The notes under the pieces are model-generated. The model ran no database searches and was not told where the DNA came from. It saw only the letters and a program-made list of their open reading frames with translations. Shown piece by piece: positions 32,638 through 45,800 of a stretch of 64,000 nt of DNA. The stretch comes from Pristionchus mayeri (lineage: Eukaryota; Nematoda; Chromadorea; Rhabditida; Neodiplogasteridae). Position 1 is the first letter of the stretch. Each line of letters starts with the position of its first letter. Position numbers and translations under genes: made by a program. Location: contig BTRK01000002.1 in the NCBI GenBank assembly GCA_036245805.1, forward strand, positions 40,158,661-40,222,660, written 5' to 3'.

Positions 32638-33597
32638 CTACGATTTGTACATAGCCGTTGGATGTTTGACAACTTTGGTCGGTTTGATCGAAATTTCGGA
32701 CACTTTCGATATCTGTTGGACGGGATTCTGCAATGTGATGTTTACTTTCGTACGCAGTCAATTTAAAACAAAAACAACCACACAAATATGTAAACAAACC
32801 CTCGTAATCCACCGATGCAATCGCCGTCGGTAGGTCGGCGTGGTGGTGATGAGAACGAGCGACTCGAAGAAAGAGTTGGTAGAGTAGGCGAGCAGACCGA
32901 GGGAGAATACAACTACGAGAAGAGTAAGAATATCGGATAATTATCGTTTTATGCCAAGTATTTTCCTCGTAATCGTATCTATGACTGTATGCCACCTTTG
33001 GCATATCAAATACGACATGACGTCATGGTTTTAATTCGACCTAGTACCTCCTCGAGGTTCAATCTATGTCGTTCTGTCCGACCTGTGAGAGAGTGCGAAA
33101 TTACGAGGGCACGTGGTGATTTGTCATTACTATGATGCAAAATGAATGAACAAATTTGTGTTGATAAGCCGGGCCCATTAATTGCTCACACTGTATCAAC
33201 CGATAGATAAAGTGTGTGAAGATATGATAGCCCCAATTGCGAACTCTGCGAACGCAACGAGTTAGATTGATTAGACTCACTGCTGATGTGTTTGCCCGGA
33301 ATCGCGCATGTCAACGCGAGACCTGTCGGAAGCTGCACGCTCAACATCGGAACAACCGCCTGAGTTGTATTTTTTTAAATTCCTCCATTCCGTCTCTTCT
33401 ATTTGCCCACTCTCACATCCACATATCTGCCGGTCCTGAGACTGTGTGAGATTATAAAATAGAGTGACACTTTTTAGATAGTCGATGATTGCGCCTACCT
33501 GCATGATCAGCACTTTAGTCATCGCAGAGTGATGCGCGCGCGCCTTCTCACTCATAGAAGTTGTCTCGCGCAGGTTGGAGAGAGTGTGACTGACGAG
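32638..33597 (-). CDS. Nematode chemoreceptor-like 7TM protein, 3' exons
   Basis: Exons with consistent phases: 33597-33499 (LSNLRETTSMSEKARAHHS...KVLIMQ), 33359-33281 (AVVPMLSVQLPTGLALTC), 32912-32800 (VFSLGLLAYSTNSFFESLVL then TPTYRRRLHRW) and 32727-32638 (NPVQQISKVSEI...AMYKS, stop). The 'S.KAR.HHS...VLIMQ' loop leading into a hydrophobic helix and 'N-FFESLVLI...TYRRRL' after the last helix are hallmarks of Str/Srh/Srd-type serpentine receptors, which act in chemosensory cilia. These exons cover the third inner loop, TM6, TM7 and the tail. Upstream exons are less clear: a candidate lies at about 33885-34120 on the same strand. I see no stop within the recognised part. Confidence 0.7.
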
Positions 33598-33859
33598 CTG
33601 AGAAAGAGTAATGTTGCATGTCAAACACTCAATGTTTCCAGGCCAATCCGAAGTTGTAACCAATCGACTCTAGAATATGTGTGACGAATATCTTATGAGG
33701 ACGTAACATGAAATTAAAAACACGGCATCGTTCAGCCAACGATTTTAATTTTTTTATGAAAATTATTTTTGTTTAAATTTCGTATACACAAAAAAGCGAT
33801 ATATATGTGAGAGAATATAGGAAATAAAGAACAGAATTTCCGTATATCGAGTCATACTA

Positions 33860-34125
33860 ACCACGACTAGCAGGAGCTGCCAACGTGGGCAGCCGCCATG
33901 AGTAAGAACGGCAGACCATACCTATGGACCGATATGTTGATCGTGCCGGAACAAAGTGGGTGTGGGCTTGTGGTCCCTAACCATACCATAGGTCGTAGCA
34001 GTCCATGCGATGCCGAATTGAAGGAGAAAATGAGAGAAGCTGATATAATTACAAAAATATATCTCAACAAACTTGAAATCGATGATTAAGCTCACCTTTT
34101 GGCTCGTCGACACGCTTCCAGGAGA
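33860..34125 (-). other. Possible upstream chemoreceptor exons, unsure
   Basis: The - strand has an open stretch with TINISVHRYGLPFLLMAAA, and upstream FALESPGSVSTSQK before gtgagc. Position and strand would suit extracellular loop 2 and the TM5 region of the receptor at 32638-33597, but a stop near 33867 breaks the frame and I cannot splice it cleanly. Confidence 0.3.
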
Positions 34126-34289
34126 TTCGAGGGCGAACTTTAGTTATGTACTTGTTTTATTTCGAAAATAATTATGAAACTCACATGCAGTAGGCAGGGT
34201 AAGGACGAGCTAGTTAGAATAAACATGGATACGATAAGAAACTGGGAAGAAATGCGCAGTTTCCATCTTGAGTCCGGGAGAAGAAAATT

Positions 34290-34692
34290 CGGCTTGCGAA
34301 CGTTTTCGCGACCGTCACCTACCATCCACATTATACAAACTCGTCTACATTTATAGAACGATTTCCGTTCGTCATTATCCGTGAGTGGTTCAAAATTATG
34401 CCCTTATTTGGTATTTTACGCAAATCACACTAAATCGGCATAATTTCTCCTTTTCAAGAAGAGCTGATGCGTGAAAATGATTTGTAATCCTGATCTCAGT
34501 TCAACTTTGTCTGATTAATGTGTCTCCTCAACTGCCTTGACAGGGCTGAAGTAAAGCGCGTAAGAAAGGGTAGGAAGCCCCTCACTGATAATTAATATCG
34601 AAATTGAGATTAAATTAATTCAAAGAATTTCTGAGGTTAGAATGCATAAGAGATTGGTCGCGAAAAAAATTATGTTACAACCTGATATTTGC
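34290..34692 (-). mobile_element. Mariner-like repeat MR1, copy 1
   Basis: Inverted relative to 40128-40530 with clear identity over about 400 bp ('gacggtcgcgaaaac', 'ctgtcaaggcagttgagga'). It ends at 'attatgttacaacctga', a mariner-type end (TCAGGTTGTAACATAA). The opposite terminus is not found. Confidence 0.65.
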
Positions 34693-35056
34693 AAACCAGA
34701 TATAGAATATTTTCTGAGACAATTGAGCAATTGTAGGACAAATACTATATATTCTGTTGTGCGCTAATTTCGTGAAAAAGAATATAAATATTTCCGATTA
34801 AATGAGTTTCATCGAGTGAATATACCAACATTACAATTTATACTAAAATGATAAGTTGGACATCGAATTTCGTACAACGATAAATGTATCCCATCTTTAA
34901 AATGCGAAGCCAATAAAAAGGCAATCGACAGTTAATCAAACTTTAATTTTTGCAATATCATTTCATACAAAATTCGTCACGCATTTGGATGCGTTTCACT
35001 GATAAAATATCACAGTAGTGTGATTGATTCGATAATACGATCTCCATTATTCACCA
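34693..35056. other. No feature recognised
   Basis: AT-rich spacer downstream of the acyltransferase gene on the - strand. It includes the expected 3' UTR of that gene. Confidence 0.35.
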
Positions 35057-38000
35057 TCACACTACAACTTCGAATTTCCTGAAAAACATCGTCTTTCGCA
35101 CTCCGTCTTCTCTCCACAGGGTCCAATGCGGAGACCGCATCGAACTAGCGAACACAACCTCATTCGTCATTTCAACGTATTTGAACACGCGCCGGCCTTT
35201 CCTGTAAGTGTGTTTTGTGAAATTAAAGAGTGTAGTCATTATTCCACCAAAGCTACCACACAATAAAACCAATTTTTCCGGAAATGTGTAAAAAATGTCG
35301 TATCAAAATGGCAAAAAATCACGTTCACCATGCCAACGCCTTCGCTAGTGCAAGTTCTACCGCCTTACCCAGGCCCTTGCCTCGGTGTTCAGGAAGGACG
35401 AACTCGTTAGAGATCTGGAATGAAATTCTTAAAAAAAACTCAAATTATTCAATCTTTTGAAATCAAATAGCTTATCTTTAAAAAATCAACTAAATATAAT
35501 GAAGGAAATATGATACGGGTATAGAAATGGAGGGAATTTAAAATAATGGAGAATATTAAACCTGTCCGAAACGTCCACTCATAGCCCATCCGACTAACTG
35601 TCCCGAACTGTCTCTGACGCACGTTGATGGAAATCGCCGGAGTCGCTCCCTGAAATAGACATTTTATTTTTTTAAAATTATTAATTCAGTTGAGCAAGCA
35701 ATCCAAGTATCAGGTTGTTCGGAAAGTCTTTGTGTATGGCTTTGTTTTAACATTGCTCGTCCCTAATGCACTTTGGATTTCCCTCATTCCTACTGAATAA
35801 CAAACAGTGAGGGGCCGTTATAGTAAGCAATTCCCCATTCCCTTCCCTTCAGTCAGGCTCTAGTAGAGCAACGATGTATCTTCCTGGAGCCACCCACTTC
35901 CGACATGTTCTGCTATACCTCACTCTATCATACACCACGATGAAGGATTCGGAGACCCTACTGAAGAATGTTTATAACACACATGCCCCCTCTACAACAC
36001 CTTCAGGAATTGGATCCATCGCTTCGAAGAAGACGACTTTTCCCTCAATGAATGGGATCGATCTGGGAGACCGCGTTCGCTGCATTTTGAGACTTTGAAA
36101 AAAGCTGTTGTAACGGACCCACTTCAAAGTGCCCGTGAAATTTCTATTGCACTTAGAGTCCACCATTGCACTGTCAGAAAAGGCTTGAGATCTCTTGAAA
36201 TGAGGAAATTTATGGGCCGATTCATAACCCATGATCTGAGCCAAGCCAGCCGAGTCGATGATTCAATTACTCTCCTCATTCTCCAAGGTGGGGATCGATG
36301 GCTGGATCGGCTCGTAACGGGGAATGAGAAGTGGGTCCTCTAAGATTACAACCACAGCAGAGCCCCGTTGGTTGGAGAAGGAGAGACCCCGCAGGGCGTC
36401 CGCAAACTTGACCTGCACCACAAGAAAAACAAGCTGGTAATGTGGTGGGGAGCGGATGGAGTGATCTAATCGGAGCTAGTCCCTAAGGACATGGCAATTA
36501 CCGGGACCAAGTACGTCACATACCTACATAATTTGAAGTTGGAAGTCGATCGTTCAAGGCTGAAGGACAACAAAGTGTATAATCAGCAAAATGACCCCGT
36601 CATGACTCAGTGAGGAAATCAACGAAAAAATGTGTGTGTTTGATAAACAAGTAGAAATGAAGGGGAAATGTACTCGCGCTATTTTCCAGGCTCGACCTTG
36701 TTGTTTTTCCTGTCATATATTGTCTCTCTCCGTGCACTTTTTTTATCTCCTCCTCTTCCTTTCGAACGAGAGGAGGAAGTGAGGAGGAGGGAACAACAAA
36801 AAAGCGGATAGAGAACGGAAGGACGAAATGAAAAAGTTCGCCGATGAACGATAAATCGCCTGAAAATATAGGGACCGAGGATATTCCACAAAATGAACAG
36901 TTTTAAGTTGACTAAAACAGTAGAACAAACATAAAGGAAATCATAAATGAACACATCAACACATTAAATCAACACATTGCATTTTCGTCCATAAATGACG
37001 AAGCTTTGCAATTTAATTCTTGATTATTACAAATTTTAACTTAAATCTCGTGGTAAAGCATTTTATTAAAGTTAATACTCTCTAGTTATACATAAAAAGT
37101 TGGAGTATAGAATTTGGAACATTTCATGATAGGTAGAATGTTGAAATCACAAAGGTTCGAAATTTCCGAAATTCAGTGATTCTTCGTATTGTCTTTTTCC
37201 GAATTTTGGGAAAAATCATTGCCTCGCGAATTAACGAGTGAAAATTTGTCCCCAGGGGTAACTTTTCACGGGGAATCTAATTAGCATAGTTAAAATTACA
37301 CCTCGAAGAAAGTGTTTTCACAGTAATAATTTTAATAATTCAAAAGGCCACAACTTTTTCCAGAAATGAGCTAGCCGTTTACTTCCAACAGTAAAAATGC
37401 TTATCTCGTCGAGATCTTTCATAATAATTATATATGTAAGGGGTTTGGATGCGCCATTCAAAAGTTAGAAAAACCGACCGCTCAAGTTCAGCGAAGAACA
37501 AGAAATGAGGGGTGAGAGATACGGCTTCCTAAGGTCGATTTTCGAACTCTACGTGAAAAGTTACCCCTAGGACCACATTTATATGAACTTTCATTTTTTG
37601 CTGTGCGGCCTGAGATCAGTCCTCTCAGATAGTCACTCATAATGAGAACAATTTGAACGTATGCTTTCCCTTCCCCAAGAAATAAAGTTTTGAAAAATAC
37701 ACAAAGACTTTCCGACCAACCTAATAGTACTTTAAGAAGGGTAGAATGATATATTTCAGTCGTCACGACAACTCACTTCGTTATTTCCGCGCTTATTCCG
37801 TTCTTCCACAGCGCGTGAATCGTATCGCCGTCTCTGTCCACATCAACAGGCTCGACAGTGTAACCACAGGGAATTTCCAATTATGTCTAGAAAGATGCAG
37901 ATTTTGCTTGCATTTGAATTGTAATTTACGAAAACTACCGAAAGAAGCTCTTCTCTTTGCGAGGCAGTCATGTAGAACATCCCAACTTCGTGGTCAACGA

Positions 38001-39032
38001 TGACTTTGCACGATCGGCCTAGCAACTCCGCGATGAGGCTTCGAAAGTGCAACAACAAGGGCAACACTGATAAGAGTAATGAGAAAAAAAATTTGAAACT
38101 GGTGAGATTACTGCCCAATCTTTACTTTGTTGAACAACTCTGAGAGAATTGTTTTATTTTAATAGTGCGTTATCAACCACTGTATCTACATTATCTTGCA
38201 GTTGCAAGCGATTAAGTGAGTGTTGCAACGCGAATGTAAACTTGTGCGTTGCAATTATTAATTAGCAGCTAATGAGCAGCAACTACTAATTAGTAATGCC
38301 ATGCTGCGAAAAAAGAGGACGAGTGCCGAAATCTGAAACGCTTACCGCATCTACTATCACTTCATCAGCTGATACCATGAGCCTTCCGTGATCCAAGATC
38401 TGCTGGCGAAATCGCTCAAGAACAAGTCGTACGCTCTCATTAAGCAGTTTCCCATCGTGCTTGGCAGGTGCCCGGACGTAGACGTACGGACTAAAAATGA
38501 AGCAACATTGAGCAAAAGATTTTGGAGGCATGGGGAATCGAACCCCAGACCAGCATGCGAAGCGCGCGCTCTACCCCTGAGCTATGCCCCTATACGCTCC
38601 ATTCTCCCACAACAGATCCCACAAGACAAGAGCTTCAAATTGTGCGCAATTCTTGCAAAAAGGTAAACAAGAGCTCACTGCTGTGCATCGCACGTCTCCA
38701 TGCAATATACGTATTCGGGGCATTCCGTCCTGTAACCGAGCACATCCAGTCGCGAAAGAGGAAATTCATTGCCGATCTCGATTCGAAGAACACTATCGAT
38801 GGGAGAAGTGGACGGCAAATCGAGCTGAAGAACTCGTTCTTATCAACGCTTAAACGGGACACGAAAGGACGCCACATGACACTATGCACTTCTAAAGTAG
38901 CCATCTGAACAGTTGAGAACGATAAATTACAAGGCAAAAGCTGAACTGAAATTTAAAATTCATACCAATCCACAATTCATGATCGAGCAGCTCCTTCAGC
39001 TCCTCGGTGGTGTTGAATTCGTGCAGGGTCAT
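35057..39032 (-). CDS. FR47-type (GNAT) N-acyltransferase
   Basis: Exons on the - strand: 39032-38966 (MTLHEFNTTEELKELLDHEL), 38904-38863, 38824-38694 (LDLPSTSPIDSVLRIEIGNE), 38490-38346 (YVYVRAPAKHDGKLLNESVR), about 38072-37939 (VIVDHEVGMFYMTASQREEL), about 37873-37777 (TVEPVDVDRDGDTIHALW), 35649-35562 (SSGQLVGWAMSGRFGQ), 35414-35329 (NEFVLPEHRGKGLGKAV) and 35201-35057 (VFKYVEMTNEVVFAS...SPHWTLWRED, stop). LPEHRGKGLGKA is the acetyl-CoA-binding GNAT loop. The 'S-P-WT-W' C-terminus is usual in nematode glycine-N-acyltransferase-like proteins, which transfer acyl groups from CoA. Phases match for most joints. Weak points: the joints exon 1/2 and 4/5, and a TAA just before the frame of exon 6. 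A dead mariner fills one intron. Confidence 0.75.
35874..36612 (+). pseudogene. Mariner transposase relic
   Basis: Pieces in different frames: an N-terminal stretch (GIGSIASKKTTFP), then WLDRLVTGNEKWVL followed by a TAA at about 36342 and DYNHSRAPLVG, then LVMWWGADGVI and TGTKYVTYL. The second is the mariner box that normally reads TGDEKW: the first catalytic aspartate is asparagine here, and the next tyrosine codon is a stop. The second half with the other two aspartates is missing. Clearly dead. Confidence 0.8.
37140..37625. repeat. Interspersed repeat family R1, copy 2
   Basis: Shares 'atacggcttcctaaggtcga', 'ttttcgaactctacgtga' and 'agctagccgtttacttccaa' with 13199-13625 and 44400-44860. 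Nested in the decayed mariner. Confidence 0.7.
38523..38591 (-). tRNA. tRNA-Ala(CGC)-like, probably degraded
   Basis: On the - strand: acceptor AGGGGCA / TGCCTCC, D arm GCTCAGGGGTAGAGC (A box TAGCTCAGGGGTAGAGC), anticodon loop TTCGCAT, T arm TGGGGTTCGATTCCCCA (perfect B box). Discriminator A fits alanine. However, position 1-72 is mismatched, the anticodon stem CGCGC/GCTGG has two mismatches and the variable loop seems two to three bases short. It could be a tRNA relic. It lies in an intron of the acyltransferase gene, same strand. Confidence 0.6.
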
Positions 39033-39149
39033 GCCGAAACAGAGAAGGGTAGAGAATCAATGAAAAACGGAGAGAAAAGAGGCGATTGGAGTGATTAAAG
39101 AGACGAGAATTGCTTGTCGCTGTGCGCTTTCTTATCAATATCGAGTTTG

Positions 39150-39600
39150 TAGTGATACTGAATGAGGAAAGGCGGCACATCTGTGCGGGGAATGCAAACT
39201 CTATCCATTAAATGTTATTCCAGAATTGCCAGTCAATCACGGATACGCATCGTCTGAATGTCCCTATCAAGACATGGTTTTCCATCACATTCTCTTCTCA
39301 AAAGGTATGCGTGACAGAGTGGATGTCACAGCTTTCATTTTTTTACGAGCGATAAGGGCTAGCGGAATGTGGAATTATAGATACGATCATTCTCAGATAA
39401 ACGCCTCCATCGATTCTTCTCAGGATACCTCTATCTATTTCTCTCTCTCACTTATCGATATGTCTATTAAATTTTCACGATGTTTAAGTCGACCGCGCTA
39501 AATTTTGAGCTATGGGGCAAAAGTAAAATGTTTCCGAAAACGCTTAACGAATCAATCGTTGTATATACTTGTTTAAACAGCATTTTGAAATTTATCGATT
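39150..39600. other. Possible isolated exon, otherwise nothing
   Basis: 39226-39306 follows a ttccag and precedes gtatgc; one frame reads LPVNHGYASSECPYQDMVF. No neighbour or family match supports it. Confidence 0.25.
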
Positions 39601-39614
39601 GCAATTCTATACGC

Positions 39615-39742
39615 GCTCGTGATGATGTACGCTGCATCATCACGTGCTGATGTAGCTCGTGATGCTCACCTGATCACCTACTGATCATCATCAGGTGATC
39701 ATCAGGTGATCATCAGTGATCAAGATCGTGATGCACCTGTCA
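39615..39742. repeat. Palindrome-rich TGATCA simple repeat
   Basis: Local array of 'tgatcatcaggtgatcatca' and 'gctgatgtagctcgtgatg' words, self-complementary in many registers. Confidence 0.8.
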
Positions 39743-39820
39743 GGACAGAGAGGCGTAGATAATATGCAAGCATGTGAACGTGATTGTATATCTCAATGTA
39801 GAGTGCATTAAATATTTCAG

Positions 39821-42800
39821 AAATGAACAATAATGCCTTAAACGTCGAAGTAATAGGAGTTTTGCCGACGCAAACGTCCATCTACCAAACAAACGACGGT
39901 AGACACGCCATATTTGTATATATACATAATTCTGATATGTTCAGGTACTACTTACTTGTTCCAAGCCATTGAGGGAGCACCGATGAGACTATTTGTGTTA
40001 ATCAGGTTAACATTTGTAAATTCACTACGTTGATTCGACGTTTTGAATTATTTGAACATCGTAATTATGATTGATCAAGAAGCTTTTTATCTGGAAAATC
40101 TGTATTTTTTTCGTCTGCTGATCATGTATCAGGTTGTAACATAAGTTTTGTCGCGTCCAATCTCTTATGCATTTTAACCTCAGAAATTCTTCGAATTAAT
40201 TTAATCTCAATTTCGTTATTCATCATCAGTGAGGGCCTTCGTACTCTTTCTTACGCGCTTTACTTCAGTCCTGTCAAGGCAGTTGAGGAGGCACATTAGT
40301 CAGACAAAGTTGTACTGAGATAAGGATTAGAAATCATTTTCACGCATCAGCTCTTCTTGAAAAGGATAAATTATGCCGATTTTGTGTGATTTGCGTAAAG
40401 TACTACATATGTGCATAATTTTGAACCACTCACGGATAATGACAAACGAAAATCGTTCTAGAAATGTAGACGAGTTTGTATGTGGATGGTTGGTGACGGT
40501 CGCGAAAACTTTCGCAAGCCGAATTTTCTTCTCAGTAGATATCCAGATCCAAATAGTGGTGGAATATAGTTCACCCAAAGTGGTCAGTGTGCAGACAAAG
40601 TTTGGGGTAGATTGGGTTCTGTTGAGATAAGTGGCTCCATTCAGAACGATGGTATGTAAATTAAACTACTGAAATCGGCACTTTGTTCATATTCCTACCT
40701 CGCACACATGTTCAATATCTGATTTGTTGTGTCCATCCGAACCATAAACCCTTCCCTTACTAGTATCTACTTGGGATAAGTTTGGAAATAAATAGCTTTT
40801 GAATGACAATCTTTAATTCGAAACACCTAAACTTGCAAATTTTGGTAAAATTGTGCGCGAATTGAATTAATAAAAATTCAAATTTCCCACAAGTGGAGTG
40901 TTCTTTCTCTCACTTGTTTAATGATAAATTATACCTCCATGAGTGGTAATTGAACGCACTTATGTTAGTCACTGTTGTTGCAATTGTGGATTCAGAAAAG
41001 TTGGTCAAGTTGGCTACGAATCAGCGGCTAACCTTACACTCAGTGAAGTATATCTTTGGTTCCGCTCAACATAGCACCATATCTGGCGTATATTTTGAAA
41101 GAGCATTGACGGGGTATATCACCATGCTGTAGAAGTTTGGTTCATTATTCATCTCTGCGAACTAGCACCCGATCAAACGAATTAATAAAATCTGCACCAA
41201 ATTTAAATCAGTTCATATTAATATTTTTCGCATAGCCAGCGTGCGCAGTTCAGCTCTACCCTATGGTTTGAATGTGCATGAACACCCCAAACATATACTA
41301 GGAGGTCAGGCATTGATAATGTTTGAGAAGTATCCTTCATGGAAATATTACAAATACTTCGAATGCACACAAAGTGTTAAATTACCGTTCAAATTGAAAA
41401 AAACGAAAATGCGCCTCTCGGTTTATACTAAAAACCATGAAATAATTAAAATAGAGATATAATAAATAAAAATGACAGGAATTGTTGGAGTGAGAAGCGG
41501 TGGATAACAACAGGTTATGACACGTGACCATAGTTGCCCAACACTGGCGGCGAGGCATTTTTAGACCATGAACCCCATGCTGGGGCGCTTCCCCCTCATG
41601 CTCATGATGGGGGGTCATGGCCAGAAATCGTTTGGGAGGTCAATGGTAGGTCAAGACTAGGTACCGCACCTAATCGATAGTACAGTACCCCCAGATACCG
41701 TATACCACAACCGTAACCCACGATTATCGAAAACTAATTTTATTCCTAAAAAGTCCTGGTACCGTGCTCAATCGATTCTACAGTACCCAATTGACCACCG
41801 TAACCCAGTTTCTTGGGTCAGATCCAGTTCCTTGGGTCAAACATTTTTCTAAAAATGTCAAACATTTTTCTAAAAATCACAAATCGATCACATAATGATT
41901 CCACAGTAAATAGAAATACGGAATGATAATTTAACATATTATTTTGCTCGATTAAGGATTTTTAGAAAAATGTTTGACCCAAGGAACTGGATCTGACCCA
42001 AGGAACTGGGTTACGGTAGTCAGTTGGATACTGTAGAATCGATAGCGCACGGTACCAGGACTTTTAAAAAATAAAGTTAGTTTGCGATAATCGTGGGTTA
42101 CGGTAGTGGTATACGGTATCGATGGGGTACTGTGCTATCGATTGTGTACGGTACCTAGTCTTGATCTACCATTGACCTCCCAATCGATTTTTGACCATGA
42201 CCCCCTATACATGCTGGGGCGCTTCCCCCCTCATACCGAGGGGGAAGCGCCCCAGCATGTATATGGGTTCATGGGGGTCGCCGCCGGCGTGGGCAACTAT
42301 GCATGTGACCCTATTTCTTTGTCACTGGAACGAATTACCCCTACTTTGGGTTATGCTTGACGTCATGATTTCAGAGGAAAACAAGTGTTTGCGAAACTTC
42401 CAAGTGATATAATAACAGTGCCGGAGACGGATGGAGATGCTATGTACTTCGCTTCGGATGGAAAAGTAAAAACTTTCAAAAGAAACAAATTTCAAATTTA
42501 ACATTTGGAGATCTACAGCGCTGTATTAAATGAGACAAATGAGTTCACTGTTCAGCATGTTCGTGATAAGCTTCCGGTGAAACCAAAAACAAAGGTACAC
42601 ATAAAACCACCTACTGTTTTCAGCTCGAGGAATTTCACGATTCGGCGTTTTGCGTTCACGACAGATATTTATTGTTCATCAATAAGGGGAAATATACCTA
42701 CCGCATGTGGGATAATCCTGCGAGAGATGGAATAGAATACATCATCCCTGATACACACAAAGGATTTCAGCATACTGTTCTTTTCCGGTGGAAGGATAAT

Positions 42801-45800
42801 GAGAAGACGAGGTATGTCATATCTAGAGACTGCAAGCTCCGCCCACTTGGCTCGGTATCTTTTATTAGGTTGGTAAGAAAGTTCTGTCGCGTGTTACGTA
42901 TTTTACATTTTGGTGTATACTTCCCTTCAAAGTTGATCAATATTAATACGATCTTCAGATGACTAATAGTGCTTGGTTACTCTTTCAAGAAAACGTTATC
43001 ACAGTGTTCTCCAATTACTAATTCTGGCACAGTCCACTGCCAAATTCAGTGAAATTGATGGTCAACCATAAATTTTATTTGCTCATGGTTGAAAGAAGAA
43101 GCGTGATATGTACATAACTAACCCACTATTGCAAAGTGCAGCAAGGGGACATGCTTTTGAGTGTTTAACTATGAGAATGCCTCTTTATGCCAACCTGCGA
43201 TCAGCGCTAATTCTGAAAATTACAGTAGATTGATTTTTGTTGATAAGCATTTCACATCCCTGAAGATTTTGCGGTTGGCCTAATAAGATCAATTGTTGTG
43301 GGTAGTGAAGTACACGACATTCTTAGTGTTTGCTTTAAATTGGAGACTGGTGCACCTAACTGTTTGTAAGCCACAGTTTTCCAAAGGCTGATGCCTAAAT
43401 ATGATCGTTGAAATCGGCCTTTTTTGCAATCTACAGCTTCACACACATCTCGAATGCCGAATGTTGTGTGATAATATGGAAGTACAACTCTATTGCTATC
43501 ACACATCGAAGGGGTAGAAGCAGTTGCTAGATCGTGTTAAAACGGTAGAGTTCAAAAAATAACAAACAAAAATCGTCATTTTCCGAATATTCGATATTTT
43601 CTTTATTTACTCGCTTTAAATGCGAACTAGGATCGACTTAAACCCGATGTTGTATACTACTTATGTCAATTCAACTTATGTTAAATTGGATTTCCAGACA
43701 AGCAACGCAGTCGAGAAAAAATGGAAAAATAATACGCGACAGAACTTTCTTACCAACCTAATACAACATAACCGCAGCTTGATCTGATGATTTTGAAAGT
43801 ACTAAATTCGATAAAACATGTCCAACGATAGGGAAATGGAAAAGTCCTCGTATTCGCTTCCATGTGTGGTTTCGATATGACTTGAGGAATGAATTTTGAT
43901 GATTTTTTAAAAATAATACGAAAATATGGCATTTCTTCCGAATCTTGAATGACGTGAATGTCGATGTGAAAATTGTTAATTCTTGCACTGCAATAAATGA
44001 AATAGGAACAACTAATGTAGATCAAGTTGTTTCATAGACAATAAAATACTATGACGCTATGAAACTCCTAGTTTCACTCATTCTGCAAAATCCATTTTTT
44101 TAAACACGATTTTGGCTAAATTTGGATACTGATAATTGAACAATTTTGAATCAAGTCCATTGAAAACCAACTAAAATATAAAGTACTGACTACCGTGAAT
44201 AAGAACATTCCTAAGGGAGTGTCTACAGATCTTCAAAGCGTCAATGAGGTCAGCATTGCTCTAAATTGTATTTTGGCTATATTTTTGAGAAGATTGCATA
44301 ACAACAGGTTTGAAAAATCTATGTTAGTACTTTACGCAATAATACACTGTTAAACAGGGCAAATAACCCCGTTCAAAAATGTAATGAAGGTATGAGCTAA
44401 AATTTTCAATTTCTCTATATCCATTACGGTTATGTTTTTATTATGTGGTTTTCCGGAAAAAAAACACTATTAAAGTTTTTTGTTGTTGACGAAATAGGTC
44501 TTTTCCTGCTCGTAAGATTTCCAAGAGATTCTAAAACTACCATTTCAAAGCTTTGGTGGAAGCATCAATTCCTATTCATTAGTTTTTCAAAAGAGCGAAG
44601 AGCGATGGAAAATGCTTATATCGTCGAGTTCTTTAAGAATTACTATATATGTATGGGTTTGGAGCAGCCGTTCACGATTTACAAAAACCGACCTCACCGT
44701 TGAGGCGCGACACAGGGAATGAGGGGTCAGAGATACGGCTTCCTAAGGTCGATTTTCGTGATCTACGTGAAAAACTATGCCAGGGGCGCATTTTCAGCAT
44801 AGGTAATTTTTTTTGCTGTACGGACGTATCGATTCTCTGCGATTTCCTCTGTTATGCACTTGCTTGAATATGCTGCAATAAAATTTCAGGGTAAGGTATC
44901 CGACAAAATTCATATCGATTTTATTCTGGACTAAATTTTGGTTTTCAAATCATATATTTTTAGATGTTGACCAATTGTTTAGGCCTCAACATAAAAGTTG
45001 AATTTTTGTTGACCAATTGTTTAGGCCTCAACATAAAAGTTGAATTCATGAATTTTTTTCTGCTCAATTTGAGCCCCGATGCATCTTTGTAGCTCATCTG
45101 GGAGCTGAAATACAGTAGACCCGGACACAAAACCGGAAATTTTCTAAAAGCCGGCTCTGAGACTTGTGACCTAGATGTTTCGATATATTGGCTTTAGTGT
45201 ATGTTACCACCCTAATATGAACAGAAACAAAAATAAAATTTGGAAATAGTTCCCGGGGGTTACGTTTTTCCTCCACTGACTCATGATACCCGTGATATGA
45301 GAGACTTTTTGTGTCAGTGAACATATGCTTGGCACTAGGCCAAAAGTCGAAATCCTCCTAAATGTGCATACATGTAGTACTCGGTGAGTGTATCTCAGGC
45401 ATGTCATATTTAGTGTTCTAGATCCTTCTCTAGGGAATGAAATGTACTTTAGTCCGAAAATATTAATTTTCGAAATTTACCATTTCGCAACCGATCAGAA
45501 CGATTGATATCTCTAAAAATGCGCAATATTCAACTGATCGTACCTATAAAATTTTAGATGAATTGGCTTGAAACTGTTTGAGAAAAACTCAAATTTCGAA
45601 TAAAATATTTTTTAGTTCATTCGGCAATGTGGAAAGGAACCTTTTTTATTTGCTTGGTTTGTAGCGCTCACCGATTACTATTTACAGAAAAATTATGAGC
45701 GAAAAAAATTGGGACAAATTTTCGAAAAACTGAAATAAGTCAGTTCGTAACACAATTTCGGGCTACCGTATCCTGACAAGAGAATACCTCGCAAATCTGT

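Larger units (their letters stand above)
35708..37721. mobile_element. Decayed mariner with nested repeat, in acyltransferase intron
   Basis: Ends 'caggttgttcggaaagtctt' and its complement near 37700. The left part carries a transposase relic (35874-36600). The right part (37140-37620) is a copy of repeat family R1 that inserted later or replaced the transposase 3' half. Confidence 0.8.

Noticed and set aside
32507..33004. 165-codon minus frame ending in a hydrophobic segment
   Set aside because: It crosses the spliced receptor exons in a different frame. The phase-consistent receptor model explains the region better.
43252..43506. 84-codon minus frame inside the mariner-like element
   Set aside because: No match to transposase motifs (no TGDEKW or SPDLAP box).
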